The position numbers and the translations under genes are program-made. The notes beneath the pieces are model-generated. The model searched no databases. It was not told the origin of the DNA and saw only the letters and a program-made list of their open reading frames with translations. A stretch of DNA of 64,000 nucleotides from Falciphora oryzae. Taxonomy: Eukaryota; Ascomycota; Sordariomycetes; Magnaporthales; Magnaporthaceae. Below are positions 56,411 to 64,000 of this stretch, piece after piece (position 1 is the stretch's first letter; each line of letters opens with the position of its first letter). The stretch lies in the NCBI GenBank assembly GCA_000733355.1, contig JNVV01000024.1, positions 1 to 64,000 of the forward strand. Reading direction: 5' to 3'.

Positions 56411-57202
56411 TCACGCCGAGGTGGTACAGTTTCCAGACTGGCATTTCCCCTGGCCGCAAAACTCAGGCCCAGTCCCGCACTTGCCCTCACTCGTGCTACG
56501 GCAGTCACCCCACTTGCCACCGCACAGAGAGTAGCCGTGGTTGTAGCCGCAGTTGCCGTCGGTCGTGTAGACCCTGTGGCCCGGGCAGAGGCCCTCGTAG
56601 CAGACCCCGATGGAGCCGTCGTGCTCCGTCTTGCCGCACTTCCACGTTTCCGCGTTGCAGCACTGGCCATGCCCCCTGGAGCCGATGCAGGTCGCGTTCT
56701 TGTGCTGCGGGCCACAGTTGCCATCCATGGCCCTAAGCGGCTCGATGACTGTTCACGGGATGAGGTGGGGGAGGTCAGCACGCGAAACGCTCGAGAGGAA
56801 ATATGGGAGGGGACTTGCAGCCGCGAACACAGTATTCGGTAGCTGGCTTGATGCCCTCGCAGTTGGGGCGAGCCCGGGGTTCAGCTCCCATAACTTGTCG
56901 AGGTCGATATCGTGGTTCGTAGCCAGCTCCTTGCACGTCCATTAGCCCACGTTATTGGTCGTTTGGTCCCAGCGGCGGCAGTTGACATCGCCCGGCTTGA
57001 TATCGACTACTGCGCGCAACTCGACATCGGGTTCCATCAATAGTGACGCGGATGCGGCCCGGGCGAAGTTTGGGCCGTCGTCCCATGACCACCGGTGCGG
57101 TTGGCAGCCGGGCTTGACCTCCGCGTCTGGGTCGTCGTCATCCTTGGCCAGACAGAGGCCCGCGAGGGCGAGTGTGAGTGAAAGGGAGAGTGGAATTTTC
57201 AT
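56411..57202 (-). pseudogene. secreted LysM-CBM18 protein relic
   Basis: LysM and CBM18 modules bind chitin. They occur together in secreted fungal effectors and at the N-terminus of subgroup-C (killer-toxin-like) GH18 chitinases. The ATG at 57202 opens a signal peptide (IPLSLSLTLALAGLCLA). After an acidic spacer comes a LysM-like segment: CRRWDQTTNNVG, an ochre stop at 56944..56942, then WTCKELATNHDIDLDKLWELNPGL-type text. The Cys-containing end of the LysM (NCEGIKPATEYCVRGCK) lies one base out of frame. After a probable intron ending GAACAG near 56735 come EPLRAMDGNCG and two CBM18-like modules: CIGSRGHGQCCN / WKCGKTEHD, and NCGYNHGYSLCGGKWGDC / CGTGPEFCGQGKC. The frame ends at 56411 with no GH18 domain in sight. 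An ochre plus a frameshift make it a pseudogene unless unusual splicing removes both. Confidence 0.75.
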
Positions 57203-58301
57203 CTCTGCGGGAGGAGGAGGGGATGATGCAAGAGCAGAAGGGAGCGACGAGCTGGCGGGGGTGAAGAGGGAAGAAGAGATGGATGTGCCGGTGCCGCCGG
57301 AGAGGACTCGAATGGTGTTGACAAATGGAGTTTTTTCTCGCGATTTTTTCCTCCCCCCTTCTTCGTTTCCTGGCTGCGGACCCACTGACAGAACTGCATG
57401 GGCGGGCGTCTTACTAGGTTTTTGTTGGTCGCTGTTTCTTCCCGCGGTGGGCGCCGTCGCCTCCATGTGATCTGCACCGTTCAAGTGCCTGGGCAGCCCG
57501 ATGACGATTCCAACGGCCCACCAAGGCAGGCAGGCACCTGCCCCTGCGCCTGAGTGCGCCCCTTGACCAACAACGTTAAAACGAACTCAACACGTCGTTT
57601 AGGCTCAATTGCCCAGGTAATCAGGTAGGTACTTGATATGGAGACTTGGCTGAGTACTGTCGCATCTGGGCCTATTATACGATGCCTTGGCGGTGCAAGT
57701 GGTGGCTTGCTGGCCGCTTGGCGGGTTGACCAATAGGTTTGCACAAGGCCCTTGTATATCAGGATGGCGGTGCTCATGCAGGGGCAATGATGCTGTTGGC
57801 CAAGATTGCTGGCTGACCGATCTCCACCTGCAGGTCTGGATCCAAGGCCTCAAGCTTCCTTCTACGGTGGAGACTCGTGTGCTGCGGCCTGGGGTGCCCA
57901 TGAAGCGGTCAAGAAAAGGATTCTCCACACACGAGGGGATTAAGCATGATGGGGTGACATGGGCAGAGATAGGGGCGTCCGTCTGGAGCCTGAATAGCGA
58001 TGAGGCAGGATGCTCGAGGTCCGCCGTTGCAGAGAGGAATCCCACGGCTGCCGCGTTTGCCTGATTGTGTGGCCATGTGAGCTACATCGGTGTGATTCAA
58101 GCGCTCCAACAGGGGCTGCCGGAGCGGCAGGGGGCATCGGGCACAAGACCGGGAGAAGACGATATTAAAAGAACCAGGGAGGACATGGCTTCACTCTCTT
58201 CTGGCGCCGCGGCTCAACACACCGCTCCCCCTTACTTCTGCTTCTTGTCCATGCCATCACCTTGACCCGGCGGCCCGTCTCGCACACCACCGGGCGCGGC
58301 C
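57203..58301. other. no gene seen; divergent promoter region
   Basis: About 1.1 kb between the divergent LysM-CBM18 relic and the NucA/NucB-GH55 locus; a shared promoter region is plausible. No conserved frame seen. Confidence 0.4.
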
Positions 58302-59176
58302 ATGGCTCCTTCAGCCTCGGTGCTGTCCTCGCTGGCCACGCTCGTCACACTCTTCGGGCGTGGCAGGGAGGCACAGTTCATACAGGACACCGAGATGCAA
58401 GCTTCCCTCGGCCCCAACGGGGTCATGATCACGAGGCCTTTCTACCGCGCACACATCACAGGCGCGGTGCCTCAGCAGGTCATCGGTCTTTCGCCATAGC
58501 TTGTCGTGCTCGAGTACAACTGCCGCTACATGCCCAACATATGCAAGAACGCCGACGACTGGTTTGACACACAGAGAGGGAAGGATCACAAGCGCAAGTA
58601 CGGGATGCGCTTTGCCTTCGACCTCAACACCCGTGGCAGGAAGAGCCGAAAGGCACTCCGACGTGACGCCACCTGCAAAAACTTTGTGAACTGGGCCACC
58701 TGCCCGCACCCCAACTCGGGCATCGTCGTGAGACAGGACGGGCCGTGTCGATTCAAGGGCCTGGAGCCGGGCACTAAAACCAACGAGATCAAGGCCGACA
58801 CGGCCCCCAACGGCGCACGGCTGCCCTCGTACGTGCGCTATACCTGCGATGAGTTCCCACCCGCGACCTTCATCCAGGGCGGCCACGGCATTGCCCAGCT
58901 GCCTTACGACAGGGGCGAGACACGTTGTGCCGCAGCCCGGTGCGCTCCCGCCAGCAAGACCGGACGAGTGACTATCAAGGTCGAGCAGGACTGGCAGGGA
59001 ACGTCGCATCAAAAGGTGCGGAACACTCTCATTCCCATCGCCGAGCGGCGCCGGGCGACGGACTTCCCCTGGTTCAGTGCTACTTCCGACGAGGGGATAA
59101 TATTCTTCGAGCTCAGACACGACAACACGGTCCCCGGTCCCAGCAACTCCCAGGCCGCCAGGGTCATCCATTACAG
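58302..59176 (+). pseudogene. NucA/NucB-like secreted module, interrupted
   Basis: The frame opens at ATG 58302 with a signal-peptide-like start (APSASVLSSLATLVTLF). It runs into an in-frame amber at 58497-58499 (context CCATAG), then continues in the same frame with VVLEYNCRYMPNICKNADDW. Further on is RYTCDEFPPATFIQGGHG near 58834-58887, the Cys-Asp-Glu-aromatic-Pro motif of the NucA/NucB extracellular DNase family, and later KVEQDWQGTSHQ. Fungal secreted proteins with this arrangement are known from genomes but are poorly characterised. Near 59165-59176 the frame shifts by one base (RVIHY then GNNAAPVERIV), so a base has been lost, or a 47-nt intron (59130-59176, GTCCCC...TACAG) is spliced. 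The amber would stop translation after ~65 residues. The downstream frame continues without a stop into GH55. Described only as found; activity is unlikely in this state. Confidence 0.65.
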
Positions 59177-62038
59177 GGCAACAACGCCGCACCGGTGGAG
59201 AGGATCGTCACACAAGCCAAGTGCGACCTGGCCGCTGAGAGGGGCAACGGCACCATCTCCCAGGAGCAGCTGGATAACGAGGCCTTTTGGAGGTGGGCAG
59301 ACAACGTCACGGTCAAGGAGCTGCTGGATCTGGGGCCTGAGCATGTCAGCGAGAAGATCATCGTGGCCAACCACACCGAGTCCTCCATGCACATGGAGTT
59401 TCCCGACTTTGCAATGAGCCTGCCCTGGATGGATGACAACCCCCACGCGGCTGACGGCGTCGCCGACGTGGGCGGCGAGACGCCCGACGTCGTTTCGGGC
59501 CCGCCCCGCGCGGACCCCAACAAGCTCAAGAAGCGCCAGGAGGCCCTCGCGCAGGAGTGTGGCGAAAAGTGCAACGGCTCCACGACCGAAAATGCCATCG
59601 TTTATTTCCCGCCGGGGACGTATCGCATCTCCTCGACTATCCCGATGCCATTCGGTGCCCAGGTTATCGGCGACGCTAACAACTGGCCTACGCTTTTGGC
59701 CACGCGTAATTTTATTGGCCTCGGTGTGTTAGCGGCCAATATGTACACCGGCGGCGGCAAAGGTATCGACGGGCTCGACCAGCAGTGGTACGTCAACACG
59801 GCCAACTTTTTCCGGCAGATCCGCAATATCAAGATCGACATCACGCAAACTAGGCCCGCGTCGTCGGCCGCCGGCTTGCACTACCGGATCGCGCAGGCCA
59901 CGAGCCTGCAAAACGTCGAGATAATCGCGCTCCCGGGCTCGACGCAGCGCGGTATCTTTGCCGAGAACGGGAGCGGCGGCGTCATTGCCGACGTGACCTT
60001 CAGGGGCGGCAAGTTCGGCCTCTACGGCGGCGAGCAGCAGTTCACTGCCCAGCGGCTCAAGTTCATCGGGTGCGATACCGGTGTGCAGGTCATCTGGGAC
60101 TGGGGTTGGGTCTGGGAGTCCATCACCATGACCGACGTCGGCGTCGGGTTCCGGCTGCTGCAGGAGTCAGAGTCGACAGCCAAGAGGCAGGACAAGCGGT
60201 CCGGCGGCAACGTCGGATCGGCGTCCTTCATCGACTCGACATTTACCAACGAGCAGACCGCGATCCTCATTGCCCCTCCCAACAAGAAGCTCGGCACGGG
60301 CAGCACCGGCATTGTTGTCGAGAACGTCAAGTTCGAGGGCGTGTCCAAGGCCGTGGCCGACACGAGCGGCGCCACGCTCCTCGCCGCCTCCGGCATGGTC
60401 ACGCACTGGGCTCTGGGTCCAGTCTACCAGGATAAGGGTTCCGACTTCTCCATGGGCGGCAAGTTCGGCACCTTCCGCCGCCAGCAGGACCTGCTGGACA
60501 GGAACGGCGCCTACTTTGAGCGCGCCAAGCCGCAGTACGAGGGGCGGCCGGCCGGCGACTTTTTGCACGTCAAAGACTTTGGCGCCCGCGGCGACGGCGT
60601 CACCGACGACACTGCGGCGTTCCAGAACGCGCTGTACGCGAGCCAGGGCAGCATCCTCTTTGTCGACGCCGGATCCTACATCATCACGGGCACGATTACG
60701 GTGCCTGTTGGTTCCAAGATCGTCGGCGAAACGTGGTCTCAACTGGTCGCTTCGGGCCCGTACTTCTCCAACGTCGACGACCCTAAAGTCATGGTTGCAG
60801 TGGGCCAGGAGGGTAACGTTGGCGACGTCGAAATGCAGGACATTATCTTTACGAACCGCGGCCCTACGGCAGGGCTGATTCTGGTCCAATGGAACGTCCG
60901 CGCTGCGAGCCCCGGCTCGGCTGCCTTGTGGGATCGCCACGTCCGTATCGGCGGTTCGACGGGCACGGAGCTGACGCCGGCCGAATGCCCGGCTTTATCC
61001 AGCGGTGTCGCGCCGGGCTGCAACGCGGCCAGCTTGACGATGCACACCACGAAGCGCGCGTCGGGCTATTTCGAAAATACGTGGCTTTGGGTAGCGGACC
61101 ATATGATCGACGACCTCGACCTCAACGACGCCAATAACACCATGGCGATGAACTCGATCTACGTCGCCCGCGGCCTTCTCGTCGAAAGCGTAAACCCTAC
61201 GTGGCTGTACGGCACGTCCTCGGAGCACGCCGTTTACTACCAGTACAACTTTCACAAAGCCGAGAACATTTTCGCCGGTATTATCCAAACGGAGAGTCCT
61301 TACTATCAGCCCACGCCCAACCCGCCCGCACCTTTCGAGTCCGCCGTTGGCAAGTTCGCTGGCGATCCGGATTACAGCTGCAAAGCTGGCGACGAATTCA
61401 GCGGCTGCGACGAGTCGTGGGCCGTTATTATGCGCGAATGCGCTAATATTTTCGTCGCTGGGGCGGGCCTGTATTCGTGGTTTTCAACCTATTCCCAGGA
61501 TTGTATTAGCAAACACGAGTGCCAAAAGGTCCTGATGTTGCTCGAGGACAACCACGCCGGCGTGCGGTTCCACAACCTTATTATCATTGGCGCAAAGTAC
61601 ATGGCCGTCATAGACGGCAAGGGCATCAAGGCCCTCGACTACCTGAACGTCGAGTCGCACCCGCGCTGGTCCCAGATGACGGTTCTTGACGTTGCCAACG
61701 ATGGCGCCAAGGCCGAGATGCTCTGGGTCGACCCCAAGATCTGGGACATGGAACAGCCTTCCTTCACGTGCAACCCGCCGTGTCTGGTCAACATCCCGCC
61801 CTGGACCAAGGCCACCCGGACCGTCGAGTACCCGCTCATCACCGTCAGCAGCGCCGACTGGTCGACCACAATCACGCGCTCTCCCGTGACCATCACGCAG
61901 GTTCACTTCGAAGCCGTCACCCTCAGGGCGGACGACGGCGGCAGCAAGCGCCGGAAGCGGGACGCGCAGCCCTTTGAAGCTTTCTGGCCCAAGCCGGCCA
62001 CGACCCCGAGCTGGCCCCAGGCGACTTACACGGACTGA
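59177..62038 (+). CDS. GH55 beta-1,3-glucanase module fused to NucA/NucB-type C-terminus
   Basis: GH55 enzymes cleave beta-1,3-glucan from chain ends using two side-by-side right-handed beta-helices. The first ~110 codons here are the end of the NucA/NucB-like protein (LDNEAFWRWADNVTVKELL). GH55 sequence begins abruptly at CGEKCNGSTTENAIVYFPPG. That lacks the usual first ~80 residues, including the first 'VKDFGAkGDGvTDDT' repeat. The rest is complete: IGDANNWPTLLATRNFIGLG, NFFRQIRNIKIDIT, then the second helix starting FLHVKDFGARGDGVTDDTAA, SGYFENTWLWVADHMIDD, SSEHAVYYQYNFHKAENIF and IQTESPYYQP near 61282-61308 (the family's active-site Glu region). TGA at 62036-62038 ends the frame, but coding continues after a short intron (next entry). 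No independent ATG or signal peptide is obvious, so without the 5' module it would not be secreted. Confidence 0.8.
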   Translation, partial: GNNAAPVERIVTQAKCDLAAERGNGTISQEQLDNEAFWRWADNVTVKELLDLGPEHVSEKIIVANHTESSMHMEFPDFAMSLPWMDDNPHAADGVADVGGETPDVVSGPPRADPNKLKKRQEALAQECGEKCNGSTTENAIVYFPPGTYRISSTIPMPFGAQVIGDANNWPTLLATRNFIGLGVLAANMYTGGGKGIDGLDQQWYVNTANFFRQIRNIKIDITQTRPASSAAGLHYRIAQATSLQNVEIIALPGSTQRGIFAENGSGGVIADVTFRGGKFGLYGGEQQFTAQRLKFIGCDTGVQVIWDWGWVWESITMTDVGVGFRLLQESESTAKRQDKRSGGNVGSASFIDSTFTNEQTAILIAPPNKKLGTGSTGIVVENVKFEGVSKAVADTSGATLLAASGMVTHWALGPVYQDKGSDFSMGGKFGTFRRQQDLLDRNGAYFERAKPQYEGRPAGDFLHVKDFGARGDGVTDDTAAFQNALYASQGSILFVDAGSYIITGTITVPVGSKIVGETWSQLVASGPYFSNVDDPKVMVAVGQEGNVGDVEMQDIIFTNRGPTAGLILVQWNVRAASPGSAALWDRHVRIGGSTGTELTPAECPALSSGVAPGCNAASLTMHTTKRASGYFENTWLWVADHMIDDLDLNDANNTMAMNSIYVARGLLVESVNPTWLYGTSSEHAVYYQYNFHKAENIFAGIIQTESPYYQPTPNPPAPFESAVGKFAGDPDYSCKAGDEFSGCDESWAVIMRECANIFVAGAGLYSWFSTYSQDCISKHECQKVLMLLEDNHAGVRFHNLIIIGAKYMAVIDGKGIKALDYLNVESHPRWSQMTVLDVANDGAKAEMLWVDPKIWDMEQPSFTCNPPCLVNIPPWTKATRTVEYPLITVSSADWSTTITRSPVTITQVHFEAVTLRADDGGSKRRKRDAQPFEAFWPKPATTPSWPQATYTD

Positions 62039-62091
62039 GGCGGCAACGTGCTCACAACGGCTCCACCATACCCTTCCCCCCACCCCCGCAG

Positions 62092-62799
62092 ACCATCGGC
62101 CCGGACGCGCCCGCGCCCACCGCGGGCGGCTCCTGGACCAAGCGGTGGATTTTACCGGTCCAGGGAGAGGATGAGCGCCCGATGGTGGATAACTGCGCCT
62201 GGGACGAGTCCTTCAACCCCAACTGCGTCAACTGCGGCTGGCCAGACATTGAAGAGATGAAACCCAATCCCGAAGACCCCGGCGACCCGGACGACGAGGA
62301 CGCCGCCGTCATCTGCCCGGACCACACGAGCAAGCCCCCGATCCACGAGGTCACGAGCACGGAGAGCTCGAGCACGACGGCGCCGCCGGCCGAGCCCACG
62401 CTCTCGCGCGGGATACCGGACGCGAACAAGAGGCCATACTGCCACCCCTTTGGCCAGGCGGCGACAAACGCGCAGCTGCGCGCCGCGGCCCGCAGCTTCT
62501 GCCGCGGCCTGGGCCCCGAGGGGCGGCCCCTCCGCAACCTCCGCGCGGCCTTTGGTACTCCCGGCAACTGGTGGACGATCAGCAGGACCTACAACCCGCC
62601 GAGCGGCGGCAGCTGGCCCATCTCGATCGATGTGTCGCTCGCCATCTTCCCCGGCTGCGAGTTCGTCATCAACTACAACCGTTGCGAGAAGTACCTGAGT
62701 GTCCCTGTCGACAGCTGCAACTGTGAAGGCGAGAACGAGAAGATGGGCGGGGTGATCGGGAACAGATGTTACGAGTGGAGCATGGACCCCAACCTGTAG
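62092..62799 (+). CDS. C-terminal Cys-rich exon following GH55
   Basis: After the TGA at 62036-62038 the frame continues GGN to 62047. A 44-nt intron with donor GTGCTC and acceptor CCCGCAG (62048-62091) would join in phase to TIGPDAPAPTAGGSWTKRW and on to 62799. The exon has a Cys-containing Trp segment (DNCAWDESFNPNCVNCGWPD), an acidic linker, a Ser/Thr/Pro linker, and a final block of ~130 residues: PYCHPFG, AARSFCRGLG, GNWWTISRTYNPPS, GCEFVINYNRCEKYLSVPV and NRCYEWSMDPNL. The ending with paired Cys and 'nrCY.W..DPn' is seen at the C-terminus of several large secreted fungal glycosidases, including chitinases. It is probably the tail of the same ancestral gene, cut off by the TGA. An ATG at 62182 could start a separate short protein, but it lacks a signal peptide. 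Confidence 0.6.
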   Translation, partial: TIGPDAPAPTAGGSWTKRWILPVQGEDERPMVDNCAWDESFNPNCVNCGWPDIEEMKPNPEDPGDPDDEDAAVICPDHTSKPPIHEVTSTESSSTTAPPAEPTLSRGIPDANKRPYCHPFGQAATNAQLRAAARSFCRGLGPEGRPLRNLRAAFGTPGNWWTISRTYNPPSGGSWPISIDVSLAIFPGCEFVINYNRCEKYLSVPVDSCNCEGENEKMGGVIGNRCYEWSMDPNL

Positions 62800-64000
62800 G
62801 GTATGGGATAATCAATGCTCACGCCCAATCTGAGCCAGAGTGTTGCCGGGGCCCAGGAAATTGAGGCCGTGCAGGCGGCCCTCAATCCCTGGAATCCCAC
62901 GGGTATATATACTAACGACTTCACCGACCGGAGCGTTGAGGAGGTACAGGATACGCTTCAATCAAGATCTCCTTTTTTCCTTACAATTGACCATGCTGGC
63001 CGGTCTACCTCACTGCGTCCCAGTCTAGCTGCAAACGACGGAGCGGGTCTTGTCCGTCCAACTGCTATTTGCTGAGGTTGGCGTGGGCGTTGCCGATCGT
63101 AATCGGACCCCCTTCAGTAGTGCCCGGCCTTGTCCCGTCCAGACTAGAGGACTTGGACGTTTCACTGCTCAAACGCAATCAGACGTAAAAAGCCAAATGT
63201 CACGTGCAGCACTTCTTGTCCTGAGGGTTGAGCCTGACGGTCTCGCCCTCGAAGTTGTGCTTCGCAAAGAGTGCAAGGTCATGCCCTGTGCATCGTTCCC
63301 TTTGGCCGTTGCTCATGCGTGATGCCCGCACATGGGAGGATGTAAAGATTCTGCGAGTATCCACAGGTGGCACTTGTCCAAGACGAACCTCGCATCAAAG
63401 CAATTCCCAGCACACTCTTTGACAGCCCTGTTCTTTTCTCTGGATAAAGAGGCACATGCCATTGTTGGGGTCACGCGCTCTCGTTGGATTTTTCCATTCT
63501 GGGCCTATCAAGTACCGCCAGTCTTGACCACACTGGGCGACGAGAACGGCCTGAACGCCCTCGCTGCCATCGACCAATGCGGATGTCAGCTCTATCAGTC
63601 ACGAGCCCACTTCTTCTATATAGGCGGTTCCGAAAGGCCGAGGACGTCAATATCACGGGACGAGTACGGAAAAACCCTAGGCATACAAGTTGTTACCGGC
63701 GCCAGCATCACGGCTGAGCCGCCTCCTCAAAGCCACAGATTCATTAAGTTCTTTTAAGGTTGGTTGCATTATTTTGGGCAAAGCCGGGCTCCTGGAATGT
63801 TTGCCGCTGTTTCCTCTGGGGCCAATTTCTGTTTCTTCGCACGGAGATGGCCGGTGTGTGTATCATTCCTTCCGGTAGTACCCCTTGTTCGCTAGCTAGC
63901 GACAGTCAGGTGATAGTAGGATAATTACCAGGTGACTGGCAAGGTGCGCTTGACAGTAGCTATACAGCGCTTATCACATAGCCGCCAGGATTGAACGATA
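62800..64000. other. no gene seen; contains dispersed repeat copy B
   Basis: Right end of the window. A plus-strand frame at 63332-63757 overlaps the repeat and has no recognised motif. The window edge may cut a further feature. Confidence 0.4.
63306..63428. repeat. dispersed repeat, copy B
   Basis: Same-orientation relative of 53575-53700; begins CCGTTGCTCATGCGTGAT and contains GTATCCACAGGTGGCACTTG. It lacks 9 bp present in copy A. Many differences between the copies are transitions. Confidence 0.7.

Noticed and set aside
59130..59176. 47-nt intron as the explanation of the frame change in the NucA/NucB-like part
   Set aside because: It is possible, but it would remove AARVIHY, which looks coding, and the GTCCCC donor is weak. 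A one-base loss is preferred, though not proven.
62036..62050. Programmed stop-codon readthrough at the end of GH55
   Set aside because: The context TGA GGC is not the efficient TGA CTA type, and another stop upstream at 58497 points to decay instead.
63332..63757. 141-codon open frame on the plus strand
   Set aside because: Overlaps the dispersed repeat on the strand opposite to the frame shared by both copies, and has no recognisable domain.

Overview
The window is nuclear DNA of a filamentous ascomycete (Pezizomycotina, most like a Sordariomycete). Evidence for this: short spliceosomal introns of about 45-110 nt with GTRAGT-like donors and CTAAC branch sites, GC-rich third codon positions, and typical mould families (HET-domain proteins, NACHT NLR-like proteins, UstYa/DUF3328, DUF4238, DUF6594, GH95, GH55, LysM-CBM18). 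All gene models are read by eye from reading frames and splice signals. No homology search was possible.

Layout. 1-2.3 kb: relics of a Gag-like retroelement and a PIF/Harbinger-type transposase. 2.7-5.4 kb: truncated NACHT-WD40 pseudogene. 6.3-10.6 kb: FAD-dependent monooxygenase and an MFS transporter of the allantoate-permease type, on the same strand. 10.7-17.2 kb: a giant NACHT-ankyrin protein on the minus strand. 17.8-18.4 kb: a YwbE-like protein with a C-terminal zinc finger. 19.8-21.7 kb: fatty-acyl-CoA-reductase-like protein. 22.2-22.9 kb: a broken unknown ORF. 24.2-26.8 kb: secreted GH95 alpha-fucosidase. 26.9-28.8 kb: DUF4238 protein. 29.9-30.8 kb: HET-domain relic. 32.0-32.8 kb: short-chain dehydrogenase. 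33.1-34.2 kb: GH36 alpha-galactosidase relic. 34.6-36.7 kb: intact HET-like protein. 37.2-38.1 kb: protein-kinase relic. 38.3-41.1 kb: AAA+ ATPase pseudogene whose 5' end meets a 484-bp element with 45-bp inverted repeats. 41.8-42.5 kb: an ORF fragment. 43.0-43.5 kb: TA-flanked foldback MITE. 43.9-44.9 kb: DUF6594 membrane protein. 45.3-45.9 kb: MAPR/cytochrome-b5-like protein. 48.4-48.9 kb: small hydrophilic protein. 50.1-52.9 kb: convergent UstYa-like and cytochrome P450 genes. 54.2-55.0 kb: orphan polyQ-tailed protein. 55.3-55.7 kb: second MITE of the same family. 56.4-57.2 kb: LysM-CBM18 relic. 58.3-62.8 kb: a NucA/NucB-like module joined to a GH55 beta-1,3-glucanase and a Cys-rich tail.

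Taken together this looks like an accessory region. NLR/HET-type allorecognition genes in several states of decay are mixed with secreted carbohydrate-active enzymes, a few metabolic genes, and transposon fragments. Housekeeping-like genes (MAPR, YwbE-like) are intact. At least ten conserved reading frames carry in-frame stops or frameshifts. The most unusual loci are the NucA/NucB-GH55 chimera beside a LysM-CBM18 relic, the UstYa-P450 pair, and the two related MITEs 12 kb apart.
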